A stretch of 64,000 nucleotides of DNA, from positions 5,697 to 69,696 of the forward strand of contig CAZSXU010000022.1 in NCBI GenBank assembly GCA_964610505.1, in the 5' to 3' direction. The notes under the pieces are model-generated. The model was not told the origin of the DNA. It was given only the letters and a program-made list of their open reading frames with translations, and did no database searches. Below are positions 28,222 to 36,568 of the stretch, piece after piece (within the stretch, counting starts at the first letter, position 1; the number at the start of each line of letters is the position of its first letter). The translations under genes and the position numbers were made by a program. This DNA comes from CAZSXU01 sp964610505 (GTDB taxonomy: Bacteria; Arandabacterota; Arandabacteria; JAGLYR01).

Positions 28222-28803
28222 ATGAGCGGTTCCAGAAACGCGGCGATGTTTCCGGCACTCAAGATCGCAGATGGGATTGCACTGGTGGATGCCGTCAAGG
28301 CCCGCGGAGGCTGGGTGGCATATGCGATCACGAAGAACGGACTGCGGGCCACACGAATAGCCCGTCGCTCCAAGGATGCCGCGCTTCGCGCCCTCCTGGC
28401 GGACGGACGGCTGAAGGGGCTCGAGACGGAAAAGGCGCCCGGGGAAGTCGTGCGGTCATGGGGTCTGTTTCTCAAGGCGGCTGAAGAGGGCGAGAAAGTA
28501 GAACTTACTCGTGTGCCGTTGGACAGCGGCGGATTGCCCGAATTCACACGCCGAGTTTACCGGCGGGTCCAGAAGATCCCACACGGCCGGACGTTGACCT
28601 ACGGTCAGGTGGCGAAACAGGTGGGACGCCCGGGCGCAGCCCGGGCCGTGGGACAAGTCATGGCTAGAAACTGCGTGGCGCCCGTTGTACCCTGCCACCG
28701 CGTTGTCGCGAATGACGGGAGCCTGGGCGGCTTCTCCGCTCCGGGCGGCGTGAAGGTCAAGGCGGACATGCTGCGACGCGAGCGCGACAAAGCGGCAAGG
28801 TGA
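28222..28803 (+). CDS. ogt: Methylated-DNA--protein-cysteine methyltransferase family
   Basis: 193 residues. The C-terminal half is the DNA-binding and catalytic domain of O6-alkylguanine-DNA alkyltransferase: RVYRRVQKIPHGRTLTYGQVA (helix-turn-helix), the Arg finger in ARAVGQVMARN, and the active-site Cys158 in VPCHRVV. The N-terminal half is shorter and unlike E. coli Ogt but contains a WVAYAITKNGLRAT strand pair as in other N domains. It removes alkyl groups from guanine by suicide transfer. It starts 19 bp after the DUF5916 stop. Confidence 0.88.
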   Translation: MSGSRNAAMFPALKIADGIALVDAVKARGGWVAYAITKNGLRATRIARRSKDAALRALLADGRLKGLETEKAPGEVVRSWGLFLKAAEEGEKVELTRVPLDSGGLPEFTRRVYRRVQKIPHGRTLTYGQVAKQVGRPGAARAVGQVMARNCVAPVVPCHRVVANDGSLGGFSAPGGVKVKADMLRRERDKAAR

Positions 28804-28829
28804 CAGGGCGACAAGCCAGGAATCTCCAT

Positions 28830-29014
28830 CCACAGATTTCACCGATTACACCGAAAGATCTTGAGGCCGGAAGAGCCGATCCTCCGTGAACCCGGAGTCT
28901 TGATCTCCCGGCTCGGGCGGGAAGAAGTCCGAGCTTTGATCGTAACCCGGAGGACTGGATCCAGAGGAGACGGGACTCCATCTCGACGTTGGTTTGTCTG
29001 TGCAATCTGTGGAT
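28830..29014. repeat. CAGATT-family element with inverted ends
   Basis: Left end 28830-28856 (CCACAGATTTCACCGATTAC) and right end 28997-29014 (TCTGTGCAATCTGTGGAT) are inverted copies of the 9-bp unit repeat. They enclose about 140 bp of GC-rich sequence. The element is preceded by the short GGCGACA-type units at 28785-28815 and sits between two plus-strand genes. Confidence 0.6.
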
Positions 29015-29062
29015 AGTTCTTTGTCGCCTGTTTGTGGCGCAAGGCTCGGGAGCAACGAATCC

Positions 29063-29092
29063 TTGACGGCCACGTTGCACATCCCATAGTCT
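29063..29092 (+). promoter_or_regulatory. Predicted promoter of the GT-C-like gene
   Basis: TTGACG (29063-29068), 18 bp, TAGTCT (29087-29092), 55 bp before the ATG. Confidence 0.45.
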
Positions 29093-29147
29093 GCATTGCG
29101 TCCAGGGCCCCGCGGGGCCGCGTGTCAACGCTTCTACGGACAGGCCG

Positions 29148-30587
29148 ATGCAAACCTGGCAGTGGGTCGTGCTGGCAATCCTGACCGGGCTGGTGTTCTG
29201 GCCGGCCCTGACGACGCCCTTCGTGCAGGACGACTACTGTTTTCTCGAGCGCTCCCTCGAACCGCATCGCCTCCCGGAGGGCTTCACCGAACTGCGAAAG
29301 CTTCACAGTTTTCGCCCCCTCTCCACGGACCTTACATTCACCGGTCTCTATCTGTTGTTCGGGAGGAACGCCCCGGCCTTCCATCTGGTGAGCCTCCTTC
29401 TGCACCTGGCCGTGGCCGGGGTTCTCTATGCCGTTCTCCTGCGCCTGGGCGTTTCCAGGGGAGGGGGCGCGATTGGAGCCGTTCTCTTTCTCCTGCATCC
29501 GATGAACCTCTGGACGCTCACGTGGAGCTCGTGCCTGCAGGAGTTGACGTCGACGGCCGCCGGATACGGGTGTCTGCTTCTGGGATTGAAGTCCGTCGAG
29601 TCGAGCGCATCCGGGAAATGGACGTGGATTGCGGCTGCGTCCCTCGTGGCGGCGCTTCTGTGTAAGGAAAGCGCCGTGGTTTACGCCGTGATCCTGGCGG
29701 CGCTTCTCCTGGGTCGGAGGACCGATCTCAGGCGATCGGCCCGCGCTCTCCTCCCGTCGCTCGTGGTGACGGCCGTTTACCTGGCGTACCGGTTGCACTT
29801 GGGTGGCATTCCCGAGAGCGGACTGTACCGGATGGGCGTCGGCGGGTTTGTCTGGACCCACGTGGCGGATCACGCAGGATGGGCCGGGTCGGTGCTACTG
29901 GCCCCCGTGTGGATCGCCCTGTCCTTCGCTCCCGGTGCGGCCCCGGCCACGTCGCTGTCTTCGGAGCTTCCGACGTTCGCGCCCGTAGCGGCTCCGGCAC
30001 TGGCGGCCGTTCTTGTTTTCGGCCTGCTTGTGAGAAACCCTCCGACAGGCGGGCGCCTCTTCGCGGTGGGCGTCTTCTGGTGGTTGGCGTCCCTCCTGCC
30101 TGTTCTGTTCCTCTCGAACCACCACTATGCCTACTACGGGTATGCATCCTTTGGCGGACTGCTCCTGGCGGCGCGTCCGCTCCTGGAGAGGTTCGCCGCC
30201 CGACTCGATCGTCACAGGTGGATCGCGTGGGTCCTGGTTGCGTTTCTTCTCGGAGGCACGCACGCGGAGACGCGTCTTTTCAGCCGGATGCACTATCTTC
30301 CGAACCGGGCCCGGTTGGTGGAGCGGATCGGGCAATCGCTTGTGAGAGAAGTGCCCCGCCCGCCTGCCAAGAGTGTCTTCTACCTGGCGGGACTTCCCGA
30401 GAACAGTAGCTGGTTTGTGGGGCGGGAGAGGCCGACGAGTTCGGCCCTTCGCGTATTCTACCGGGATCCCACGCTGGAATCACGCAGGGCCCCTCTCGGG
30501 GTCCGGCCCGGTCCGATACCGGGGCGCGCCACCTTCGTCTTCGAATACGCAGAGCGTCGACTCCACCGGGTCGCGGTCGGAGAGTAG
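29148..30587 (+). CDS. Polytopic membrane protein, GT-C/PMT-like
   Basis: 479 residues with about nine hydrophobic helices in the first 375 residues and a short soluble tail. The first helix is followed by PFVQDDYCFLE, the paired acidic residues that mark the catalytic loop of protein O-mannosyltransferase-type GT-C enzymes. RPLSTD and LLHPMN segments also recall TMTC/PMT-like proteins. Likely uses a polyprenyl-phosphate sugar at the periplasmic face. It is convergent with the sulfatase-like gene, with only six bases between the stops. Confidence 0.7.
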   Translation: MQTWQWVVLAILTGLVFWPALTTPFVQDDYCFLERSLEPHRLPEGFTELRKLHSFRPLSTDLTFTGLYLLFGRNAPAFHLVSLLLHLAVAGVLYAVLLRLGVSRGGGAIGAVLFLLHPMNLWTLTWSSCLQELTSTAAGYGCLLLGLKSVESSASGKWTWIAAASLVAALLCKESAVVYAVILAALLLGRRTDLRRSARALLPSLVVTAVYLAYRLHLGGIPESGLYRMGVGGFVWTHVADHAGWAGSVLLAPVWIALSFAPGAAPATSLSSELPTFAPVAAPALAAVLVFGLLVRNPPTGGRLFAVGVFWWLASLLPVLFLSNHHYAYYGYASFGGLLLAARPLLERFAARLDRHRWIAWVLVAFLLGGTHAETRLFSRMHYLPNRARLVERIGQSLVREVPRPPAKSVFYLAGLPENSSWFVGRERPTSSALRVFYRDPTLESRRAPLGVRPGPIPGRATFVFEYAERRLHRVAVGE

Positions 30588-30593
30588 AAGAGT

Positions 30594-32078
30594 CTACTGG
30601 ACGTACCCCAAGGCCCGCAGCCGTTCCTCTGTCTCAGGATCGATCTGGAAGAGATTCGAGGCCAAATTCTCCTGGCGGGCGGTCTCCTCCGTTCCCGCCG
30701 TCCATTCGGCCAGCACTGAGCGCAGCCGCTCGCGAGGTTTCCCGTCGGTGGATCTCGCCAGGTTGTTTTTTTCGAAGGGGTCGGTGGCGAGGTCGTAGAG
30801 CTCGAGTTCATCGAGAGCCACGGCGTGGATGAGCTTCCAGTCGCCCTCGCGGACAGAGCGGAAGTTCACGCCGGGTCGGATCTGCATGTCCTCGGGGAAC
30901 GCCAGAGGGTGAAAACAAACTTCGCTGAAAGCCGGGGACGATAGTTCGACGCGCCCCTGGAGGGCCCTCACGAAACTGGATCCGTCGATGCCTCTCGCCT
31001 CTTTCTCGATTCCCAGCATGTCCAGAATCGTGGGCAGCAGATCGATCATCTCGACCTGAGGTGTGAAGACGTGAGGCAGGTTCGCCATTTGAGGATTCCG
31101 GAGGATCAGGGGAACACGGATCAGCTCCTCGTACAACCCGCGGGTGTGACCGAGCCAGTCGTGGTCCATGAATCCTTCGCCGTGGTCGGCCGCCAGCACG
31201 ACCAGTGTCGACTCCGCCAGTCCCAGCCGGTCCAGTTCGTCGAGAACCCGCGCCACGTGGTGATCCGTAAAGGCGATCTCGCTGTCATACAGGCTGACCA
31301 GGTAGGCGATGTCCTCCGGACCCAGCCCGTGCCTCTTCTCCTTGAGTTCTTCGAAACGCATGGTCGAGTCCACCCACCCCTCGTAGGGCTCGCCGAAAGG
31401 AAACTCCGGGTGGCCGAGATAGTCGTGGTGGGGATCAAAGTAATGCAGGAAGAGGAAAAAGGGCGCCTCCCCGTGCTCCCGAAGCCACTCGATACCGAGT
31501 GCTGTGACCCCGGGGGAAGAAATGTCCCGATGACCGCCCACCTCGGACTCGTCGAAGTCGTCGAATCCCTGATCCAGGTTGTACTTGGAGGAGACGAAAA
31601 TGTTACTCACTACGGCGCCGGTCCGGTGTCCATGGTCCCGGAGAATCTCCGCCAGCGTTCTGCGGTGGTCGGGAAGCTCCGTTTGGCGCGTGATCGTCTG
31701 ATGGCGCGTCGGGTAGAGCCCGGTGAACAGGCTGGCCGTGGAGGGAAGCGTCCAGGGGCTCTGGGAGAGAGCGTTCAGGAACAAGGTCGAGCCTTCGGCG
31801 AAACGGTCGATGTTCGGACTTGTGTTTCGCGTGTACCCGTAGCAGCCCAGGTGATCCGCGCGCAAGGTGTCGACAAAAATGACCAGCAGGTTCATCCGAG
31901 GAAGACGCGTTCGGGACTGACATCCGGCATAGCCTGCGAAGGTCACGGCCAGGGCCGAGACGAAGACGACGACCTTGCTCCGGCGATGCTTGCGGAGGTA
32001 ACGAACCGCGCGGACGATGGACTCCGGAATCGACACTCGACGGTGTGCACGCAAGAGGGATCCTCCCTTCGCGATCAT
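30594..32078 (-). CDS. Sulfatase-like hydrolase, probable lipoprotein (Thr variant)
   Basis: 494 residues from ATG 32078. The frame stays open to 32672 but the extra residues are low-complexity and antisense-like. Residues 36-53 form a hydrophobic signal ending in YAGC, a plausible lipobox with Cys53. The sulfatase fold is complete: VIFVDTLRADHLGCYGY (Asp70), TLPST at 110-114 in place of CxPxR, HYFDPHHDYLGHP, LAADHGEGFMDHD. Thr110 replaces the formylglycine precursor. The C terminus LRALGYVQ matches the tails of the two homologues. Envelope enzyme of unknown substrate. Confidence 0.85.
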   Translation of the reverse strand: MIAKGGSLLRAHRRVSIPESIVRAVRYLRKHRRSKVVVFVSALAVTFAGYAGCQSRTRLPRMNLLVIFVDTLRADHLGCYGYTRNTSPNIDRFAEGSTLFLNALSQSPWTLPSTASLFTGLYPTRHQTITRQTELPDHRRTLAEILRDHGHRTGAVVSNIFVSSKYNLDQGFDDFDESEVGGHRDISSPGVTALGIEWLREHGEAPFFLFLHYFDPHHDYLGHPEFPFGEPYEGWVDSTMRFEELKEKRHGLGPEDIAYLVSLYDSEIAFTDHHVARVLDELDRLGLAESTLVVLAADHGEGFMDHDWLGHTRGLYEELIRVPLILRNPQMANLPHVFTPQVEMIDLLPTILDMLGIEKEARGIDGSSFVRALQGRVELSSPAFSEVCFHPLAFPEDMQIRPGVNFRSVREGDWKLIHAVALDELELYDLATDPFEKNNLARSTDGKPRERLRSVLAEWTAGTEETARQENLASNLFQIDPETEERLRALGYVQ

Positions 32079-32229
32079 CCTAGTCGATTCTTGTGAGATA
32101 CACAATCCGGAATCGGGTGTGGACCGGCGGGCGTGAATCCGGTGGGCGGGGGTCCGGCGAATCGGAGCACGCGCGGGGCGGTTTTCCGGCGCCGTCGCTC
32201 CGCATGGAGGGTGGTTTGCGCTTCCAGCC

Positions 32230-32258
32230 TTGACGCCTCCGGACCCGCCTGTTAGAAT
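32230..32258 (+). promoter_or_regulatory. Strong promoter of the corrinoid methyl-transfer cluster
   Basis: TTGACG (32230-32235), 17 bp, TAGAAT (32253-32258), about 90 bp before the corrinoid protein gene. No cobalamin riboswitch is recognisable in the short leader. Confidence 0.65.
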
Positions 32259-32349
32259 ACAAGTCCCAACACCGGGTCGGGGCGCGCCCGTGAAGTCTCT
32301 CGTGGCTCCCGTCCTCTGTTCTTCTTCCTGATGCATCGGAGTCGAGGTC

Positions 32350-32991
32350 ATGGATGAGAGAATGTTGCTCAAGGACATGGAAGAGGCGGTAATCCGTGGA
32401 GACGGGGACGCGGCCGCGGATCTTGCCCGGAAGGCGCTCGAGGGCGGGATGAACGTGAATCGGATGCTCGACGAGGGGTTCGTCAAGGGGATCGAGCGCG
32501 TCGGCCGGCTGTGGGAAGACGGCGAGTATTTCCTTCCGGAGTTGGTCCGGGGCGCCGAAGCCATGAAGGCGGCGCTCACGGTCATCGAACCGGCAATTCT
32601 CGAGAGTGGTGAGAATCGTGACCCCTTGGGCACGGCGGTCATCGGAACCATTGAGGGCGACATCCACGACATCGGAAAGACGCTCGTGTCCGCAATGCTG
32701 ACGGCCTACGGCTTCGACGTCATGGACTTGGGCGCGGATGTTCCGGTCACCAAGTTCGTGGACGCGGCCAAAGAGGTCGGCGCAGACCTGGTCTGCATGT
32801 CGGCGCTTCTGACGACAACGATGGTGGGTCAGAAGAAAGTGATCGACCTGCTGAAGCAGCGGGGCCTTCCCGCAAAGGTCATCGTCGGCGGGGCGCCCGT
32901 GAGTCAGCAATGGGCGGACGAGATCGGCGCGGACGGATACGGGGAGTCGGCCGTCGCCGCCGTTGAGGTTGCCAAGCGACTCGTCGCGTAG
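32350..32991 (+). CDS. Corrinoid (B12-binding) methyl-carrier protein
   Basis: 213 residues, the usual size of MtaC/MtbC/MttC-type corrinoid proteins. The N-terminal helical cap domain (residues 1-88) contains the ELVRGAEAMKAAL helix. The B12 domain (89-213) has the DxHxxG signature GDIHDIGK with the cobalt-ligand His106, followed by the SALLTTT and VIVGGAPVS loops. It carries a methyl group between a methyltransferase and an acceptor. The genes downstream supply both candidates: an MttB-family donor enzyme and a homocysteine methyltransferase. Confidence 0.92.
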   Translation: MDERMLLKDMEEAVIRGDGDAAADLARKALEGGMNVNRMLDEGFVKGIERVGRLWEDGEYFLPELVRGAEAMKAALTVIEPAILESGENRDPLGTAVIGTIEGDIHDIGKTLVSAMLTAYGFDVMDLGADVPVTKFVDAAKEVGADLVCMSALLTTTMVGQKKVIDLLKQRGLPAKVIVGGAPVSQQWADEIGADGYGESAVAAVEVAKRLVA

Positions 32992-33017
32992 GGCAAAGGT
33001 CAAGATCCAAGGCGAGC

Positions 33018-33127
33018 CCCAGATTCCACAGATTGCACGGATGGGCATTGTGTTGAGGCAAGTTCTTGCCTCAAGGGCGGAGGAACAAGGTCAAGAGCGA
33101 GCCACAGATTGCACAGATTACGCGGAT
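33018..33127 (+). repeat. CAGATT-family units around a TT-loop hairpin
   Basis: Two direct unit arrays (33018-33042 and 33102-33127) flank a hairpin at 33053-33074: stem TTGAGGCAAG with CTTGCCTCAA, loop TT. The same hairpin with compensated stem changes occurs at 36476-36499 and 42525-42548. Confidence 0.7.
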
Positions 33128-33277
33128 CGGATCTCTCGTCCGCTACTGCGGTATGAGTGTTCTTGCCGAGCTTCCGGATGGGACATTTCCAGGCGACAGC
33201 GGATCGTAGAGAAGCCCATCGCCTGGACTGTTGGGTCGGATCGTGGATCTGGCCCAACGGGCGGTGTACCCGCTTTG

Positions 33278-33306
33278 AATCCGTGAAATCTGTGGAATCT
33301 GTGGCT
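33278..33306 (-). repeat. CAGATT-family units, inverted copy
   Basis: AATCCGTGAAATCTGTGG and the following unit are the reverse complement of the arrays at 33018-33127. Together they bound a roughly 290-bp composite element filling the space between the corrinoid and homocysteine methyltransferase genes. An inner inverted pair CCAGGCGA/TCGCCTGG lies near 33188-33231. Confidence 0.65.
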
Positions 33307-33353
33307 AACGTTCTTGATTTCGAATCTGCGACACCCGGGATAGGAGCGGGCAC

Positions 33354-34244
33354 ATGTCGGTTCGGTTCATGGAGCGTGTGGCTCGGGGACCCGTGCTGTT
33401 CGATGGCGGAATGGGGAGTCTTCTCATTGCCCGGGGATTGACTCTGGGGGAGGCTCCCGAGCTCTGGAACGTGGATCGACCCGAGGTCGTGAGGGACGCC
33501 CACCGGGCCTATTTCGACGCCGGCTCGGACGTGGTGACGACGAATACCTTCGGGGGAACCGGGCTCAAACTGAGCGCGAAGGGTCTGGCCGACCGGATGG
33601 AGGAACTCAATCGGGCCGGGGCAGAAGTCGCTCTCTCCGTTCGGCCCGACGGCCGGTTTGTGGCGGGCGACCTGGGGCCCACCGGAAAGGTCACGGGTCT
33701 TCCCGGTGAAGTGTCCGCGGAGAGTCTCAGAGCGAGTTTCGCCGACCAGGCGCGCACGCTCGCCGGCGCAGGCGTGGATCTCCTGATTGTCGAGACCATG
33801 TACGACCTCGAAGAAGCCCGGGCCGCCGTTTCCGCCGCCGTCGAGACGGGTCTCCCGGTAGTGGCCACCATGACCTTCGAACGGAAGCCGCGCGGGTACT
33901 TCACGCTCATGGGGAATTGTCCGGAGGAATGCGTTTCGGCGCTGGAGAAAGCGGGCGCGTCGGTGGTGGGGGTCAACTGTACTCTTGGACCGGAGGACAT
34001 GTTGGATCTCCTGTCAGCGATTCGTCCGCTTACAACGTTGCCCCTTCTCGCTCAGCCCAATGCCGGGCAGCCCACGTTGGTGGACGGGGAGGCCGTGTAC
34101 TCCGCCGCCCCCGATGTCTTTGCCCGCCAGGTGCGACGGCTCGTGGAGGAAGGGGCCGATCTGGTGGGTGGTTGCTGCGGGACCACGCCCGAATTCGTTC
34201 GCCTCATTCGTTCTCAAATCGAGGCGCATCTTGAACATCGTTGA
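33354..34244 (+). CDS. Homocysteine S-methyltransferase (MetH module 1 type)
   Basis: 296 residues, a stand-alone homocysteine-binding TIM barrel. The start VLFDGGMGSLL and TNTFGG motif are typical. The zinc ligands are present as Cys209 (GVNCT) and Cys274/Cys275 (GGCCGTTP). It activates homocysteine thiolate for methylation. It follows the corrinoid protein and overlaps a cobalamin-reactivation gene, so the expected methyl donor is methyl-cobalamin on the corrinoid protein, not S-methylmethionine. GGAGCGG precedes ATG 33354. Confidence 0.9.
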   Translation: MSVRFMERVARGPVLFDGGMGSLLIARGLTLGEAPELWNVDRPEVVRDAHRAYFDAGSDVVTTNTFGGTGLKLSAKGLADRMEELNRAGAEVALSVRPDGRFVAGDLGPTGKVTGLPGEVSAESLRASFADQARTLAGAGVDLLIVETMYDLEEARAAVSAAVETGLPVVATMTFERKPRGYFTLMGNCPEECVSALEKAGASVVGVNCTLGPEDMLDLLSAIRPLTTLPLLAQPNAGQPTLVDGEAVYSAAPDVFARQVRRLVEEGADLVGGCCGTTPEFVRLIRSQIEAHLEHR

Positions 34245-34872
34245 AGACATCACCGTCCGGCCTCGGGAGACCGAGGTCCTCCGTCTTCTGCGGCGAGGGA
34301 AAAAGGAGAAGGATCCCGGGGACTTCACTCTGGGTCTCGTTCGAGAGGCTCTTGCGGAGGCACGGCCGCTGGCCCATCCGAAGGCGGTCTACGATTTCTT
34401 TGATCGCCCGGATGTGCCGGATCATCCCGTCTTCCTGTCCGCACGGCGCGTGGGGCTCTGCATCTGCACAATCGGTTCGGATCTGGAGAAGCGCGTGGGA
34501 GACCTGATGGCGCGGGGTGAACTGGCAAGAGGAGTCGTGCTGGACGCTGTCGGTTCGGAAATGGCAGAGACCGCTGCGCAGGTTCTCGACCGGCGGATGG
34601 AGTCGGAGCACGTTCGAAGCGGGGAGAGGGCCGGCGCGCGTTTCTCTCCCGGGTACGGGGAGTGGGAGCTGGAGGGGCAGCAGTGGCTGTTCGAGGTCCT
34701 GGACGCCGGGCGAATCGGCGTGGAACTTTCATCCTCGATGATGATGACACCCCGTAAATCGGTTTCCTTCGCGATCAACCTGGGCGTGGATCCGAAACCC
34801 CCGCGCTGCACAACACCCTGTGATCAGTGTGACATGAACGACTGCGAATTTCGGAGAGATCCATCTGTGTAA
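34231..34872 (+). CDS. MetH-like cobalamin reactivation (AdoMet-binding) protein
   Basis: 213 residues. The best start is TTG at 34231, with GAGG six bases upstream; it overlaps the homocysteine methyltransferase by 14 bp, so translation is likely coupled. It resembles a detached vitamin B12-dependent methionine synthase activation domain. The AdoMet/cobalamin contact motif RFSPGYGEWELEGQ matches the MetH RxxPGY signature. A C-terminal Cys series (CTTPCDQCDMNDCEFR) could bind a metal and is common in the short stand-alone versions. It would restore oxidised cob(II)alamin using AdoMet and an electron donor. Its stop codon lies inside a CAGATT-type repeat. Confidence 0.85.
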   Translation: MNIVEDITVRPRETEVLRLLRRGKKEKDPGDFTLGLVREALAEARPLAHPKAVYDFFDRPDVPDHPVFLSARRVGLCICTIGSDLEKRVGDLMARGELARGVVLDAVGSEMAETAAQVLDRRMESEHVRSGERAGARFSPGYGEWELEGQQWLFEVLDAGRIGVELSSSMMMTPRKSVSFAINLGVDPKPPRCTTPCDQCDMNDCEFRRDPSV

Positions 34873-34890
34873 TCTGTGAACTCTGTGGTT
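34863..34890 (-). repeat. CAGATT-family units overlapping a stop codon
   Basis: ATCTGTGTAATCTGTGAA and the following unit (reverse orientation of the family). The TAA of the reactivation gene (34870-34872) is part of the repeat, so the last codons are supplied by it. Confidence 0.65.
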
Positions 34891-34928
34891 TGGTTTGGGT
34901 TGGACCTTCGCATCCGGGAGGCAATCGA

Positions 34929-36392
34929 ATGAAGGCAAGACGTCCGAAGCTGGAGATGCTGTCGCCGGATCTGGTGGAGAGAATCATCGGAGAGGCGATG
35001 GAGATTCTGGAAGACATCGGCGTGTTCGTCGAGAACGACGAGGCCTTCTCGCTTCTGGCGGACGCCGGATGCAGGGTAGACGTCGCCTCGCGACGGGTCC
35101 ACATCAAGGAGGATCTGGTCCGCATCTCCCTGGGCAAGGCGCCGAAGGGAATACAGTTGTTCGATACCGCCGGGGATCTCGCGATGGATCTTTCCCGCGA
35201 CAACGTTCATTTCGATCCGGGATCTGCGGCCGTCAACGTCTATGACTACGAGGCAAAGACCATCCGGAAGCCGACGTCTGCGGATGTGGTGTCCTTCGTG
35301 AAGCTCACGGCCCACCTGAAGAACTACGCGGCACAGAGTACGGGCGTGGTCCCGGCGGATGTTCCCGAAGAATTCGCGGATCGTTACCGGCTGTACCTCG
35401 GGTTGCTCAATTGCTCCAAGCCGGTTGTGACGGGCACATTCGAGGTGGATGCGTTCGGGCCGATGAAAGACATGCTGGTCGCCGTGCGCGGGTCGGCCGA
35501 AGCGCTCAAAGAGAAACCGCTGGCGATCTTCGACGCCTGCCCTTCGCCGCCGCTCAAGTGGAGCAACCTCACGTGCCAGAGCGTCGTGGACTCCGCCCGG
35601 GCGGGCATCCCTTCGGAGTTCGTCTCGATGCCGCTCTCGGGGGCGACGGCCCCCGTCACCCTTTCCGGTTCCATCGTCCAGCACACGGCGGAGACCCTGA
35701 GTGGGGTGGTCATCGCGGAATTGGCCGAGCCGGGGGCTCCCGTCATCTACGGCGGATCCCCCGCCGTCTTCGATATGAAGAAGGGGACAACGCCCATGGG
35801 CGCCATCGAGACGATGATGATCGATTCGGCGTACGCCCAGATCGGTAAGACGCTAGGGCTTCCGACGCACGCGTACATGGGGCTCAGTGACTCGAAGATG
35901 CCGGATGCGCAGGCCGGTCTTGAAGCGGGCATGGGCGCGCTCATGGCCGCACTCGCCGGGGTCAACGTCGTCTCCGGTGCGGGGATGCTGGCCTTTGAGA
36001 ACTGCCAGAGTCTCGAGAATCTGGTGATCGACCATGACATCTGCGGAATGGCTCTCAGGGTGGTCGGAGGGATCGAACAGCGTGAGACACCGATGGCCAA
36101 GGACAAGCTTCAGGACTTCTTCAAGGAGAACCACCTGCTGTCACATCCCAGCACGTTGCGCTGGTTCCGTGAGGAGTTCTACTTCCCGGGAAAGGCCATC
36201 GACCGGTCCACGGATCAGGAATGGTTGAAGCAGGGATCCGTATCGGCGCTCGAAAGAGCACACGCGGAGGTCAAGCGACTCCTGGAGAAAGACCTCGAAC
36301 CGCATCTCGATGCCTCGGTTGCCGCCGAGCTCCGGAAGATCGTCACCGCCGAGGCAAAGCGAAAGGGCATGGAGAGGCTGCCCGTTTCGTGA
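34929..36392 (+). CDS. MttB-family (trimethylamine methyltransferase-like) corrinoid methyltransferase
   Basis: 487 residues from ATG 34929, with GGGAGG eight bases upstream. This is a full-length MttB-superfamily TIM barrel (EDIGVFVENDEAFSLLADAGC, GTFEVDAF, TTPMGAIETMMIDSAYAQ, C-terminal HPSTLRWFREEFYFP). There is no in-frame TAG, so it belongs to the pyrrolysine-free branch. Characterised members of that branch demethylate glycine betaine, proline betaine, carnitine and related quaternary amines. It should move a methyl from such a compound to the corrinoid protein encoded at 32350. The substrate cannot be predicted from sequence alone. Confidence 0.9.
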   Translation: MKARRPKLEMLSPDLVERIIGEAMEILEDIGVFVENDEAFSLLADAGCRVDVASRRVHIKEDLVRISLGKAPKGIQLFDTAGDLAMDLSRDNVHFDPGSAAVNVYDYEAKTIRKPTSADVVSFVKLTAHLKNYAAQSTGVVPADVPEEFADRYRLYLGLLNCSKPVVTGTFEVDAFGPMKDMLVAVRGSAEALKEKPLAIFDACPSPPLKWSNLTCQSVVDSARAGIPSEFVSMPLSGATAPVTLSGSIVQHTAETLSGVVIAELAEPGAPVIYGGSPAVFDMKKGTTPMGAIETMMIDSAYAQIGKTLGLPTHAYMGLSDSKMPDAQAGLEAGMGALMAALAGVNVVSGAGMLAFENCQSLENLVIDHDICGMALRVVGGIEQRETPMAKDKLQDFFKENHLLSHPSTLRWFREEFYFPGKAIDRSTDQEWLKQGSVSALERAHAEVKRLLEKDLEPHLDASVAAELRKIVTAEAKRKGMERLPVS

Positions 36393-36440
36393 GCCGATGA
36401 TCGAGAGTGGTTCACGGAAACAAGCACTCGAAAGAGCCTG

Positions 36441-36499
36441 TCCGCGGATTGCGCGGATTACGCAGATCAGAAAACGGGGAGGCAGGTTCTTGCCTCCCC
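36441..36499 (+). repeat. CAGATT-family units plus TT-loop hairpin
   Basis: Units at 36441-36467 are followed by a hairpin at 36476-36499 (stem GGGGAGGCAGG with CTTGCCTCCCC, one G-T pair, loop TT). It lies between the convergent MttB and cysteine-rich genes and may end both transcripts. A CCAGGCGAC box follows near 36556. Confidence 0.7.
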
Positions 36500-36568
36500 G
36501 GGACGAACTTACCAAGATACACGTTGTCTTGAGCTGAGGCGCCGGCCGGTAGCTCTCCAGGCGACGGT

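Noticed and set aside
32259..32349. Cobalamin riboswitch before the corrinoid cluster
   Set aside because: The leader is too short and no B12-box-like sequence is visible.
34929..36392. Pyrrolysine-containing MttB
   Set aside because: There is no in-frame TAG inside the gene; the frame is continuous to TGA.
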